64,000 nucleotides of DNA from Acinetobacter lwoffii. Its GTDB lineage: Bacteria; Pseudomonadota; Gammaproteobacteria; Pseudomonadales; Moraxellaceae. A program made the translations under genes and the position numbers. Under the pieces are notes generated by a model. The model saw nothing but the letters and a program-made list of their open reading frames with translations. It was not told where the DNA came from and did no database searches. This document shows, piece after piece, positions 9,259 through 18,502 of the stretch (positions are counted from its first letter, which is position 1; every line of letters starts with the position of its first letter). The stretch spans positions 62,001 to 126,000 of the forward strand of contig NZ_JAMXXN010000006.1 of assembly GCF_024129435.1 (NCBI RefSeq), given 5' to 3'.

Positions 9259-9319
9259 GTATTTTTAATATTAATTAATTTGAGTACGCTTGAGCCAGGC
9301 GAAAAAAAGACAAAAAAAT

Positions 9320-9374
9320 CGCTCTTAGAATTTTGCAACTTCTCCACCAAGTTATCTGCAAAATCCTAAAAGCG
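9320..9374. repeat. long inverted repeat II (structured intergenic element, copy 2)
   Basis: Arms 9320-9337 and 9357-9374 pair over 18 bp with two mismatches. The 19-nt loop again has an inner stem (ACTT/AAGT) closing on CTCCACC. The stem sequence differs completely from copy 1, but the architecture and the loop are alike. Confidence 0.7.
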
Positions 9375-9418
9375 TTTGTCGGAGGGCGTAAGCATTAACA
9401 CGTTATAATTATTGTTAT

Positions 9419-9466
9419 AAGGCCATTAAAACGCAGATTTGAAAGTCCGTATATCCCTGAAAATGG
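9419..9466 (+). repeat. direct repeat motif, copy B
   Basis: AAGGCCATTAAAACGC followed by ATCCCTGAAAATGG (9453-9466), the second copy of the motif at 9211. It lies about 125 bp before thiE, so it could be part of the thiE leader; that is inference. Confidence 0.65.
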
Positions 9467-9603
9467 TGATATTTACGATTTAATTGATAAATTGTGCTAA
9501 AAAACTGCAAATCTGTTGCTACCTGGTCTCAGAAACAGCAAGATGGCGGCAATTAAACCGAGTTATGCCTATAATAGAGCCATCCTAGCAAGTGGCGAGC
9601 AAG

Positions 9604-10224
9604 ATGCGCGGTTTATATTTAATTACCAATGATGATCCATTAGAGCTTTTATTGGCGAAGTTGGAAGGTGCAATGGCCAATGGTGGTGTTGCGGTCTTGC
9701 AATATCGCCGTAAAAAAGTGGCGAAAGAAGATCAAATTTACGAAATCGAGTACATGAAAGCCATGTGTGCTGAATATGGCGTACCTTTCGTGATTAATGA
9801 TGATCTTGAAATGGCGGTTAAATACGGCGTAGGTGTGCATTTGGGCCAGGATGATGGTTCTATTGTCGACGCTGTAGCGCGTTTGCCCAAAGGCGTGTTG
9901 ATTGGCCGTAGTTGTAATAACTCACTTGAGCTGGCTGAACAGGCCATTGCTGATGGTGCAAATTATGTGGCATTCGGCGCAATCTATGCTACTGACAGCA
10001 AGCCAGAAGCCGGTAATATTGGTCTGGAAACCTTAAAACTGGCCAAAGAGAAATTAAATGTACCTTTATGTGCCATTGGCGGTTTAACGGTTGAAAATTC
10101 CAAGGATGTCATTGAGTCAGGTGCGGATTATTGCGCGGTGATTAGTGATATATTGGGACTCCCTATGAATGCCATTCCTGAACGTTTAGATGAATGGTCT
10201 GCGCTTTTTCAAGCTACAGCATAA
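9604..10224 (+). CDS. thiE: thiamine-phosphate synthase
   Basis: ThiE joins HMP-pyrophosphate and the thiazole phosphate to make thiamine phosphate in the cytosol. The (beta/alpha)8 signatures are present: 'QYRRK' (pyrophosphate binding), 'VINDD', 'HLGQDD', 'AFGAIYATDSKP' and 'CAIGGLT'. I choose ATG 9604 (MRGLYLITND) as the start. An in-frame GTG lies at 9592, and neither has a strong ribosome site. The length of about 206 residues is usual. hemL follows after 38 bp on the same strand, so co-transcription is likely. Confidence 0.92.
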   Translation: MRGLYLITNDDPLELLLAKLEGAMANGGVAVLQYRRKKVAKEDQIYEIEYMKAMCAEYGVPFVINDDLEMAVKYGVGVHLGQDDGSIVDAVARLPKGVLIGRSCNNSLELAEQAIADGANYVAFGAIYATDSKPEAGNIGLETLKLAKEKLNVPLCAIGGLTVENSKDVIESGADYCAVISDILGLPMNAIPERLDEWSALFQATA

Positions 10225-10262
10225 AATTTTTTGATTGATTTAATTTTGAGTCGAGTGCCTTC

Positions 10263-11564
10263 ATGAGCTTATCTCCAAAGCAAGAACAATTGTTCAAACA
10301 AGCCAATAAACATATCCCGGGTGGCGTCAACTCACCTGTACGTGCATTTAATAGTGTCGGTGGGACGCCGGTCTTTATCGAAAAAGCCCAAGGTGCGTAT
10401 CTTTATGATGTCGATGGCAAACGTTATGTGGACTATGTGGGTTCATGGGGGCCGATGATTCTGGGTCATGCGCATCCTGCGATTATTAAAGCCGTTCAGG
10501 ATGCTGCAGTAGACGGTTTGAGTTTTGGTGCGCCCACAGTTCATGAAACCACGCTTGCCGATATTATTTGCGAGATCATGCCATCGATTGAACTGGTGCG
10601 TATGACCAACTCGGGTACAGAAGCCACCATGACCGCGATTCGTTTAGCGCGTGGTTATACTGGCCGTGACAAGATTGTAAAATTTGAAGGCTGTTACCAC
10701 GGTCACTCGGATTCATTATTGGTAAAAGCCGGTTCAGGTTTATTGACCAGTGGAGAAGGGGAAGCGACGTCGGCAGGCGTGCCGGCGGATTTTGCTAAAC
10801 ATACACTGACACTTCCATATAACGACATCGCGACTTTAAAAGAATGCTTTGCCAAATTCGGTACAGAAATTGCCGGCGTGATTGTTGAGCCAGTCGCAGG
10901 CAACATGAACCTGGTGAAACCGATTGACGGCTTCCTGCAAGCGATTCGTGATGTCTGTGATGAGCATGGTTCAGTGTTTATCATTGATGAAGTAATGACC
11001 GGTTTCCGTGTCGGTCTTGGCGGTGCACAGGCTCATTATGGCGTAACTCCAGATTTAACCACTTTAGGTAAAATCATTGGTGCAGGTCTGCCAGTGGGAG
11101 CTTTCGGTGGTAAGCGTGAAGTGATGGAATGTATTGCACCACTGGGTAAGGTATACCAAGCAGGGACATTGTCGGGTAATCCGCTAGCAATGCGTGCAGG
11201 TATCGAGATGTTTAAACATCTACGTGCCGAAGGTTTCTATGAAAACTTATCTGCGCAGTTATCAAAACTTCTTGAAGGTTTACAAGCAGCAGCAAATGAA
11301 GCAGGTATTCCGTTCAAGACGCAACAGGTCGGTGGCATGTTCGGTCTTTACTTTACCGATCAGGAAGACATTACCAGTTTCGATTCAATGTTGAAATGTG
11401 ATGTCGATGCGTTCCGTAAATTCTTCCATGGCATGTTAGACCGTGGCGTAAACCTTGCGCCTTCAGCATTTGAAGCCGGCTTTATGTCAGCAGTACATTC
11501 TGATGAAGATATCGAATTTACCATTCAGGCCGCAAAAGAAACTTTTGCTAAGATGAAAGGATAA
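10263..11564 (+). CDS. hemL: glutamate-1-semialdehyde 2,1-aminomutase
   Basis: HemL converts glutamate-1-semialdehyde to 5-aminolevulinate, the first committed tetrapyrrole precursor in the C5 pathway. The 433-residue length and sequence match the family throughout: '[13 protein letters not shown]' at the N-terminus, '[15 protein letters not shown]', the cofactor-binding '[11 protein letters not shown]', and the PLP lysine K270 in '[13 protein letters not shown]'. It follows thiE closely. A GC-rich palindrome lies 17 bp after the stop. Confidence 0.96.
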   Translation: MSLSPKQEQLFKQANKHIPGGVNSPVRAFNSVGGTPVFIEKAQGAYLYDVDGKRYVDYVGSWGPMILGHAHPAIIKAVQDAAVDGLSFGAPTVHETTLADIICEIMPSIELVRMTNSGTEATMTAIRLARGYTGRDKIVKFEGCYHGHSDSLLVKAGSGLLTSGEGEATSAGVPADFAKHTLTLPYNDIATLKECFAKFGTEIAGVIVEPVAGNMNLVKPIDGFLQAIRDVCDEHGSVFIIDEVMTGFRVGLGGAQAHYGVTPDLTTLGKIIGAGLPVGAFGGKREVMECIAPLGKVYQAGTLSGNPLAMRAGIEMFKHLRAEGFYENLSAQLSKLLEGLQAAANEAGIPFKTQQVGGMFGLYFTDQEDITSFDSMLKCDVDAFRKFFHGMLDRGVNLAPSAFEAGFMSAVHSDEDIEFTIQAAKETFAKMKG

Positions 11565-11581
11565 ATTCAACCTCTCCCAAA

Positions 11582-11606
11582 CCCTCTCCTTTAAGGAGAG
11601 GGCTTT
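11582..11606. repeat. palindrome after hemL
   Basis: CCCTCTCCTT and AAGGAGAGGG form a near-perfect palindrome followed by only a short CTTT. An extra CCTCTCCC precedes it. It could terminate hemL transcription weakly, or be a dispersed intergenic repeat; a genome search would decide. Confidence 0.5.
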
Positions 11607-11711
11607 CATCTATCAAATAGAAATGAAAATTTAAAGACTTCCTCCAGTATTCTTGCGCTATATATGGCTCAGACTTAGGGAGAGTTACATTTAAAATTAG
11701 AGATCATTTTC

Positions 11712-12127
11712 ATGAAAACCAAACATTATTTGACTTTAAGCGATGCTGAATTTTTATTAGATCAAGCCCATCAATATTCGATTCAGAACAGTTTTAATGT
11801 CAGTATTGCAGTCGTAGATGAAACGGGTAATTTGCTTGCGATGAAACGTATGGATGGTGCAGCACCGATGACTGCAAATCTAGCCGTCGAAAAAGCCAAA
11901 TGTTCTGCCATGAGTCGCCGTCCATCTAAACTGTTTGAAGATATTATCAAAGGCGGACAGATGGGTTTTTTGACCATGGAAAGTTTCTCAGGAATGCTGG
12001 AAGGTGGTGAACCGATTATGTATCAAGGGCAGTTGGTAGGTGCAATGGGTGTGTCAGGTGAAAGTCGTTTGAAGATGCGGAGATTGCACAGGTAGCGATT
12101 GAGAAGTTTTTGGCGCAGCAAAGCTAA
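11712..12127 (+). pseudogene. GlcG/HbpS-like (DUF336) protein, frameshifted near the C-terminus
   Basis: The first 117 residues match the GlcG/HbpS heme-binding-type family ('SIAVVDETGNLLAMKRMDGA', 'AVEKAKCSAM', 'GEPIMYQGQLVGAMGVSG'). In the annotated frame the protein then ends abruptly in 'ESRLKMRRLHR' at 12095. Shifting frame by one base near 12070 restores a normal family C-terminus ('SFEDAEIAQVAIEKFLAQQS'), ending at 12127. One base seems to be missing. It is either a recent frameshift or a sequencing error. The shift affects only the last helix, so the shortened protein might still fold. Confidence 0.75.
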
Positions 12128-12211
12128 TCTAAAATAGAAATTGATCAGCTCAATTTAATAAAATCATCCAAAGATGTTCCAAAATGAAGCGTGGAATGTG
12201 AAATGTCAGCT

Positions 12212-12244
12212 AAAAAGCCCAATCGCTAATGATTGGGCTTTTTA
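12212..12244 (+). terminator. Rho-independent terminator
   Basis: AAGCCCAATC and GATTGGGCTT form a 10-bp stem, flanked by A- and T-runs. It ends the GlcG-like transcription unit. Confidence 0.85.
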
Positions 12245-12417
12245 CGCCAATATAAGAGTTTGTTTTAAAATGAAATTTACAGAGGATTTCATATAACATG
12301 TATTATATTAATTTTAGGAAAACTTAATTTTCAAATGCGACAGAAGCAGTCATCGCTCGTAGACACTCGCTCAATTCTTATCTATAACTATAAAAAAATG
12401 ATTTTGAAGGAATTTTT

Positions 12418-13248
12418 ATGAACGTAGCTTTAGTAAATTTACAAATGGTATGTGTTCATGTTGTGAACAGCTACTCTAAATCTGAGACAGGTTTCGGCTC
12501 TTACAAAATTCCAGATATTAGGTGCTCAAAACCCTTAATTTATAATGTTAAAAAAAACGATCAATTGGTTTTTTTACAGAGAATGTTAGATTTAAAAATT
12601 GATAATAAAGAGATCAATTTATCGCTTCCTAATGAGATCGGACTATCATTGAATATATTTACTAAAGCTAGAGATGAAGCTGAAAATCTACTAGAAAAAC
12701 TTAAAAAAGATATGGAAAAGAATAAAGATTTTTATAGTGAAAATGCCTCGTTATTTTATGACTATATTGAACAAATACAAATAGCATCTGTTTTTTCTTA
12801 TAAAGCAGTTGAAGCATTTTGCAACGCCACAATCCCTAATGACTTCGTTTATAAAAAAACAAACTCAAAAGGTATTCAAGAAGTCTATGAAATTTCTCAA
12901 ATTGAAAAATGGATACCAACTTCAGAAAAACTCACTGAAATTATTCCAAATATTTTGAACTGTGAATCACCTAAGCAAATCAAGTATTGGTCAATGTTTA
13001 AAGAATTAGAAACCCTTAGAAATGAAATTATTCATTCAAAAAAGAAAAATAGCATTGAAAATACAAAAAAAATGTTATCAAATAACGTATTAGATATTCT
13101 TAATTCAAGCATTTATATTCTTAACCACTTTATTCAAAACGATATATCGAATGAGGTTTTTCCATTAGGTTTTTTAGATAAGAAGTGGCGAATTTATGAA
13201 ATTGATGACCCGAAGAAAATTTTTGAGTGGACTCATTGGGCAGAGTGA
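12418..13248 (+). CDS. hypothetical protein with HEPN-type Rx4H motif
   Basis: A 276-residue Lys/Asn/Ile-rich protein, much more AT-rich than its neighbours, which suggests recent acquisition. Helical segments surround 'ELETLRNEIIHSKKK', with R201 and H206 forming the R-x4-6-H motif of HEPN RNases. Upstream, 'FSYKAVEAFCNATIP' resembles the first helix of HEPN-like domains. AAGGA lies 7 bases before the ATG. No antitoxin gene is adjacent. HEPN assignment is inference from a short motif plus helical content; otherwise I do not recognise the protein. Confidence 0.7.
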   Translation: MNVALVNLQMVCVHVVNSYSKSETGFGSYKIPDIRCSKPLIYNVKKNDQLVFLQRMLDLKIDNKEINLSLPNEIGLSLNIFTKARDEAENLLEKLKKDMEKNKDFYSENASLFYDYIEQIQIASVFSYKAVEAFCNATIPNDFVYKKTNSKGIQEVYEISQIEKWIPTSEKLTEIIPNILNCESPKQIKYWSMFKELETLRNEIIHSKKKNSIENTKKMLSNNVLDILNSSIYILNHFIQNDISNEVFPLGFLDKKWRIYEIDDPKKIFEWTHWAE

Positions 13249-13439
13249 TTTTTAGTGCCTCAGATACTCCTCTTTTGCTTATTTTAGTTTTAGCATTTAG
13301 TCCTTATTTGGCTAAATCACCCTATTTTTAGGATAGTCGCGTTAATCAACTCTAGGCATATTTAATATAATGGCGATTATACGAAATTAGAACAATAATC
13401 ATCTGTGAAATCAAAGTGTTTTTCAAATAATGCTAAACT

Positions 13440-13467
13440 AAAATAGCATGAATCATCATGCTATTTT
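13440..13467. terminator. 12-bp perfect hairpin
   Basis: AAAATAGCATGA and TCATGCTATTTT are perfect complements around a 4-nt loop. With A- and T-rich ends it could stop transcription in both directions. It lies only 19 bp before the EntB-like gene and so could alternatively lie in its leader. Confidence 0.55.
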
Positions 13468-13486
13468 GTATTTATAAGAGCCTCCC

Positions 13487-14194
13487 ATGCTGTACTCTAT
13501 GCCCAAAAAAATCCAACTTGCTCCATCCCAAGCTAAATGGCAGCTGTCCTCAACACAATCTGTTTTGGTTTTAGTTGGATTGCAAAACTTGCGTATGCAA
13601 CAGGGCATACAAGAGAGTGGACTCATGGTGAATTTGATTCAACTAACCAATAAAGCCAAAGCGCTGGATATTCCGATTGTTGATTTGTACGGTGATGATT
13701 TGATGCAAGGCATGCAGCAATTGGGAGAATATGCCTCAATGCATCCGCAACTGATTTTTGCCGGGCAGGTTACACCGATGCTGAAACAGATTTTGCCGCA
13801 TCTGATGAGTGTGACGGATCAAATCGGTGTGGTCGATGATGTGATTTTATTGGCGAATCAAGATCAGCATATTCAATGGATCGAAAATATTTCAGCACAG
13901 GGGATACATCACTTAAATACCTATAGCCTGACTCGCTTATGGGATTTAAGTGCGCCGTCAGAATATGTATTGTCAACCAAAGGCATTATGTTGGCTGTCG
14001 CGGAACAGCTGGATATAGATGCCTTAGAAATTGATCCCTATGTCGATTTAAAAAATTATGGTCTGGATTCGGTAGCGATGGTGAGTCTGGTCGGTATATG
14101 GCGTGCGCATGGTGCCAATATCCGTTATGAAGATGTGCTAAAACATCCATCTTTGCACGAATTGGCAAGCTTCATTTTAAAATCCTCAGGTTGA
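13487..14194 (+). CDS. EntB-like protein: degenerate isochorismatase domain plus carrier domain
   Basis: The C-terminal 75 residues are a convincing aryl-carrier domain. 'NYGLDSVAMVSLVGIWR' contains the phosphopantetheine serine and closely resembles the EntB carrier 'DYGLDSVRMM'. The N-terminal ~155 residues have the place and length of an isochorismatase domain. However, the catalytic 'DMQ' segment reads 'VGLQN', so the Asp is lost, and no catalytic Cys is evident. It probably carries an aryl or acyl group rather than hydrolysing isochorismate; that is inference. No siderophore synthetase genes are next to it. An alternative start is ATG 13499. Confidence 0.75.
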   Translation: MLYSMPKKIQLAPSQAKWQLSSTQSVLVLVGLQNLRMQQGIQESGLMVNLIQLTNKAKALDIPIVDLYGDDLMQGMQQLGEYASMHPQLIFAGQVTPMLKQILPHLMSVTDQIGVVDDVILLANQDQHIQWIENISAQGIHHLNTYSLTRLWDLSAPSEYVLSTKGIMLAVAEQLDIDALEIDPYVDLKNYGLDSVAMVSLVGIWRAHGANIRYEDVLKHPSLHELASFILKSSG

Positions 14195-14327
14195 TGCGCT
14201 GTGATTGAGCAATTTTATGCGCTAAATCGGAAATTTCATCGTCATTTACATAAATGCGCATTGTAATTATTGGCTAAGCTTTCTATCATTGCCGCCTTGT
14301 TTTTCACGATCAGCCTGGGATTGAACT

Positions 14328-14972
14328 TTGAGTAATTTTCTAACCGAACATCTGATACATCGTGATGACGATTTCATGGTCATCCACAAACCTGCAGGTT
14401 TACTCACAGTTCCCGGTAAAACAGAAGACTTACAAGATTGCCTGATCAACCGTCTGGTCAAATTAGAACCCAAAACTTTACTGATTCATCGACTGGATCG
14501 CGATACATCCGGTATTTTGGCCTTTGGTCTGAGCAAATGGGGACAAAAAACCATTTCCCGCCAGTTTCAGGAACGCCAGACTGATAAAACCTATCAGGCT
14601 GTGGTTGCAGGTACACTCGAAGGTGAAGGCACTATTGAAGTGCCAGTGGTGTATGATCCAAGCCGTCCGCCTTTACATATCGCAGATCCCACACATCATA
14701 AGCCGGCCATCACGCATTGGCAGGCGATTGAACATTTTAATATTCAGGGACAGCCTGTGACCCGGGTGAAACTGATCCCAATTACCGGCCGTTCACATCA
14801 GCTACGGGTGCATATGCAATATCTCGGACATCCGATTATTGGCGATACCTTATATGCGACATCCGAACAGCAAAAGCTCAGCTCGCGTTTATGTTTACAC
14901 GCGGAACGTTTGAGTTTTTATCATCCTCAAACAGAGCAGTTGGTCGAATTTTATTGTCCGGCGCCGTTCTAG
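14328..14972 (+). CDS. RluA-family pseudouridine synthase
   Basis: Converts specific uridines in rRNA or tRNA to pseudouridine. The catalytic aspartate sits in the 'HRLDRDTSGILAF' motif, and 'GRSHQLRVHMQYLGHPIIGD' is the RluA-family motif III. At 214 residues there is no S4 domain, as in RluA or TruC. I cannot tell which target base is modified. The start is a TTG (14328), inferred because the family begins near 'HRDDDFMVIHKPAGL'. No in-frame ATG is available nearby. Confidence 0.88.
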   Translation: MSNFLTEHLIHRDDDFMVIHKPAGLLTVPGKTEDLQDCLINRLVKLEPKTLLIHRLDRDTSGILAFGLSKWGQKTISRQFQERQTDKTYQAVVAGTLEGEGTIEVPVVYDPSRPPLHIADPTHHKPAITHWQAIEHFNIQGQPVTRVKLIPITGRSHQLRVHMQYLGHPIIGDTLYATSEQQKLSSRLCLHAERLSFYHPQTEQLVEFYCPAPF

Positions 14973-15124
14973 GAAATACTTCTTTAATCGGCGTGAATTA
15001 TGCTCACTTTTTAGTGGGCTTTATGTCAAAATACATTGCTTGAAGGTGTGAAATTTTGCTCCAATGACGTTTCGTGATTGAGCCTAATATTCATAATCTT
15101 GTACTTAAGATAAAGGTGGAAAAA

Positions 15125-17953
15125 TTGCAGCAATTTGCTATTGGTCAACGTTGGTTATCAGATACTGAAACAGAACTCGGTTTAGGCGTTCTTATTGATG
15201 TTGATGAGCGGTCGGTCAGCATTTTATTCCCGAAAAGCGATGAAACCCGCGTCTATGCACGCAGCAATGCACCCTTATCTCGTATCGTATTTAATGTGAA
15301 AGATGAATTACAGGATCAGGAAGGGACCAAGTGGATTGTAGAATCCGTTGAAGACCGCAATGGCGTGGTGCGTTATCATGTTGTTCGTACTCTGGAAGAT
15401 GGAACTGAAGAACGTAAATCGCTGAATGAAACTCGTATTGGTGCGACCATCCAGCTGTCTAAGCCTCTAGACCGTTTATTGGCCAGTCAGGTTGATTATA
15501 AAGAATGGTATGACCTGCGTATTGAAGCGCTGCTGATGCAGGCCAATATGCAAAGCAGTCCACTGCGTGGTTTGGTAGGTTCACGTGTCGGCCTGATTCC
15601 GCATCAATTGTATATTGCACATGAAGTCGGTCAGCGTTTTGCACCGCGTGTATTACTGGCCGATGAAGTTGGTCTGGGCAAAACCATCGAAGCGGGTCTG
15701 ATCATCCATCAACAGCTGAAAACTGGCCGTTCTGAACGTATTCTGATTTTAGTACCAGATTCACTGCAATATCAGTGGATGATCGAGATGCGCCGTCGTT
15801 TCAATCTTGAGTTCTCGCTATTTGACTTGACCCGTACTGCGTCGATCAAAGAACATGACCCTGAACAGAACCCATTCCTGACCGAACAAAAAATTATTGC
15901 CTCTGTCGATTTGATGGTCGACCATGAAGATCTTCGTGAACAGGCACTTGAAGCAGGTTTCGACTTGCTGGTAGTTGATGAAGCGCATCATTTGATGTGG
16001 AGCGAAGAAGATGGCGGTAATGACCGTTATGATCTGGTTGAAGAACTGGCTGAACATACGCCGGGCGTGTTGTTATTGACAGCGACACCTGAACAGCTCG
16101 GTGTAGAAAGTCACTTTGCACGCCTACGTTTGCTTGATCCGCAGCGTTTTAACTCGCTGGATCGTTTCCTCGATGAAGAAGCGCAATATCAGCATACGGC
16201 TAAAATTGCAGAAGTGTTGATGTCAGACATGCCGCTAGAAGCTGAGCATCTTACTGCGATTGAGGCCTTGTTAGGTCATCCGATTGAAGATCATCCTGAA
16301 CAGCGTTTCCGTGCCATTCATGAACTTTTAGACCGTCATGGTACAGGCCGTATCCTGTTCCGTAATACGCGTGAAGCGATTCAAGGTTTCCCGGGTCGTG
16401 ACTGTCAGCCAGCGCCATTGCCAGCACCAGAACACTGGTCTAAAGATGGTAAATTACGTGAGCAAATGTGGCCTGAAGAAGCTCAGCTAGATGGCTCGTG
16501 GATGGAAGCCGATCCACGCGTGATGTGGCTGATGGAGCGTTTGCGTACCGATTTAAAACACAAGAAAGTCTTACTGATTGCGCGTAGCGGGCCAGTGGTT
16601 GAGGCGTTGGAAAATGTACTGCGTTTACATGCCGGTATTCGTACGGCGATGTTCCATGAAGGCATGAGCTTGTTAGAACGTGACCAGGCCGCAGCTTATT
16701 TTGCTGAAGATTCGTATGGCGCGCAGATTCTTCTTTGTTCGGAAATCGGTTCAGAAGGACGTAACTTCCAGTTTGCCTCTGATCTGATTCTGTTTGACCT
16801 ACCTGCGAACCCGGACGTGTTGGAACAGCGTATTGGTCGTCTGGATCGTATCGGTCAGGAAAACCGCATTCAGATTCATGTGCCTTATCTGGTGGGAACT
16901 GCACAAGAACGTATGTTCCGCTGGTATAACGAAGCGCTGAATATCTTCAGCAATATTTCTCCAGCTGCACAAACCTTGCAAGAAAATTTTATTGTTCGCT
17001 TGAAAGACTGTCTATTGGCAGACAAAGGTCAAGAGTTTGAAGACCTGCTGGAAGAAGTTAGCGTGCAACGTGAAGCGCTGGAAGCTGAATTGCAGGAAGG
17101 TCGTGACCGTTTGCTTGAATACAATTCTTGCCGTCCGGTGGTGGCGCAGGAAATTGTCAACGCGCTTGAAGATTATGATGACAATACCACTTTGCCGATT
17201 TTCATGAAGCGCTTTATGGCATCCACAAATATCGACTTTGACGAGCAAAGTAACGGTACAGTGATCATCAAGCCAACCGATCAAATGCAGGTTCAAGGTT
17301 TGACGTTGGATGAAGAAGGGATTACAGCGACTTTCTATCGTGATCAGGCACAAATCCGCGAAGATGCGCAATACCTGACACTGGAACATCCATTCACTGA
17401 AAGTGTGATGGAAATGATCAATACGCAAGGCTTTGGTAGCACTAACGTTGCGGTACTAAAATCTGCAGCACTGCCACAGGGTTCGGTATTACTTGAAGTA
17501 TGGTTCAAGGTCGATGTGGTGGCTCCGAAAGCATTGAACTTGCCGTCTAGCTTGCCGCAACAGTTGATTCGTGTCTTGCTCAGTGAAAAAGGTCAGGATC
17601 TATCACAAAAGATTGCACCAGAAATCCTGAAACCGTACTTGCATCATTTAGATGGCAATAGCTGTCGTCAGGTGGTGAAAGCACGTCGTGATGTGATTGA
17701 AGCACGTTATCAGCAAGCGCTTGAACTGGCACGCAGTGCATTGCCTGGCTTCAAGCAGCAAGCCAAAGAAGTGTATGGCAATAAATGGCAATATGAAATT
17801 GATCGCCTGACCTATCTGAAACAGTTCAATCCAAGTATCCGTGAAGATGAAATTGCACGTTTACAAAAGTTGCAGAAAGAAGGTTTAAGCCTGCTGGATG
17901 GTCTATCGGTAACACCGGAAGCAATTCAGGTGATGGTCGTGGTCAAGCCTTAA
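15125..17953 (+). CDS. rapA: RNA polymerase-associated SWI2/SNF2 ATPase RapA
   Basis: RapA binds RNA polymerase and uses ATP hydrolysis to help it recycle after transcription. The N-terminal Tudor-like part starts 'FAIGQRWLSDTETELGLG', the ATPase motif I is 'LLADEVGLGKTIEAG', and motif II is 'VVDEAHHL'. Later come 'GSEGRNFQFASDLILFDLP' and motif VI 'QRIGRLDRIGQ'. The frame is open from GTG 15074, but I choose TTG 15125. AAGGTGG lies 5 bases before it, and the protein then starts like E. coli RapA. A terminator follows. Confidence 0.94.
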   Translation: MQQFAIGQRWLSDTETELGLGVLIDVDERSVSILFPKSDETRVYARSNAPLSRIVFNVKDELQDQEGTKWIVESVEDRNGVVRYHVVRTLEDGTEERKSLNETRIGATIQLSKPLDRLLASQVDYKEWYDLRIEALLMQANMQSSPLRGLVGSRVGLIPHQLYIAHEVGQRFAPRVLLADEVGLGKTIEAGLIIHQQLKTGRSERILILVPDSLQYQWMIEMRRRFNLEFSLFDLTRTASIKEHDPEQNPFLTEQKIIASVDLMVDHEDLREQALEAGFDLLVVDEAHHLMWSEEDGGNDRYDLVEELAEHTPGVLLLTATPEQLGVESHFARLRLLDPQRFNSLDRFLDEEAQYQHTAKIAEVLMSDMPLEAEHLTAIEALLGHPIEDHPEQRFRAIHELLDRHGTGRILFRNTREAIQGFPGRDCQPAPLPAPEHWSKDGKLREQMWPEEAQLDGSWMEADPRVMWLMERLRTDLKHKKVLLIARSGPVVEALENVLRLHAGIRTAMFHEGMSLLERDQAAAYFAEDSYGAQILLCSEIGSEGRNFQFASDLILFDLPANPDVLEQRIGRLDRIGQENRIQIHVPYLVGTAQERMFRWYNEALNIFSNISPAAQTLQENFIVRLKDCLLADKGQEFEDLLEEVSVQREALEAELQEGRDRLLEYNSCRPVVAQEIVNALEDYDDNTTLPIFMKRFMASTNIDFDEQSNGTVIIKPTDQMQVQGLTLDEEGITATFYRDQAQIREDAQYLTLEHPFTESVMEMINTQGFGSTNVAVLKSAALPQGSVLLEVWFKVDVVAPKALNLPSSLPQQLIRVLLSEKGQDLSQKIAPEILKPYLHHLDGNSCRQVVKARRDVIEARYQQALELARSALPGFKQQAKEVYGNKWQYEIDRLTYLKQFNPSIREDEIARLQKLQKEGLSLLDGLSVTPEAIQVMVVVKP

Positions 17954-17968
17954 GCTTTAAATCATTAA

Positions 17969-17997
17969 AAAATGCAGCTTTCGGGCTGCTTTTTTTA
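17969..17997 (+). terminator. Rho-independent terminator after rapA
   Basis: GCAGC/GCTGC stem with a short loop, preceded by an A-run and followed by seven T, 15 bp past the rapA stop. Confidence 0.85.
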
Positions 17998-18098
17998 TGG
18001 GCAAAATCCGGGTTTATTATTTATTTGGTCGGAGAATGCTGGTCTGTTATTTTCCTCCTGTTTAAAATTAGGCTACTGAATAATAAGAATGACAAAGT

Positions 18099-18365
18099 AT
18101 GTCAAAAGCACTGATTACCCTTGGCACAAAGACCAGTCATGGCGGCATGGTGACTGAATGCGAACTCTCTTTTTTGATCAATGGTATTGCCGTGCATTTA
18201 AATGGTATGAAGCATTATTGTCCCAAATGCCAGACCATGGTCGGGGCAATTGCTAGCGACTTATCAATTACAGTCAAAGGAAGAGCGGTAGTCATCGCGG
18301 GGGATAAAACCAGTTGCGGCGCGACTTTTCTACCGATGCAGCATTTGACTGTATCGCAGAAATAA
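18099..18365 (+). CDS. PAAR domain-containing protein
   Basis: An 88-residue single-domain PAAR protein. Such proteins form the sharpened tip of the type VI secretion VgrG spike and bind zinc. The pattern of short beta repeats ('GTKTSHGGMVTE', 'VHLNGMKHYCPKC', 'VAIAGDKTSCGA'-like) and the His/Cys residues fit. There is no C-terminal toxin extension and no VgrG, effector or immunity gene next to it. It would serve secretion genes elsewhere in the genome. Confidence 0.82.
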   Translation: MSKALITLGTKTSHGGMVTECELSFLINGIAVHLNGMKHYCPKCQTMVGAIASDLSITVKGRAVVIAGDKTSCGATFLPMQHLTVSQK

Positions 18366-18502
18366 GTCTGTTATTTTCCTAGAGATAGCGAGAAGTGACT
18401 TTAAGGTCATACGTTGAGCATTTTTGTACTGCCAAATTAATACGCAGCGCATTAAGCTTGGCCTACGATTTCAGGATGAATACGCACTGCGTTTAAAAAA
18501 TA

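Noticed and set aside
16440..16904. 154-codon antisense frame in rapA
   Set aside because: A shadow frame inside the conserved helicase motifs.
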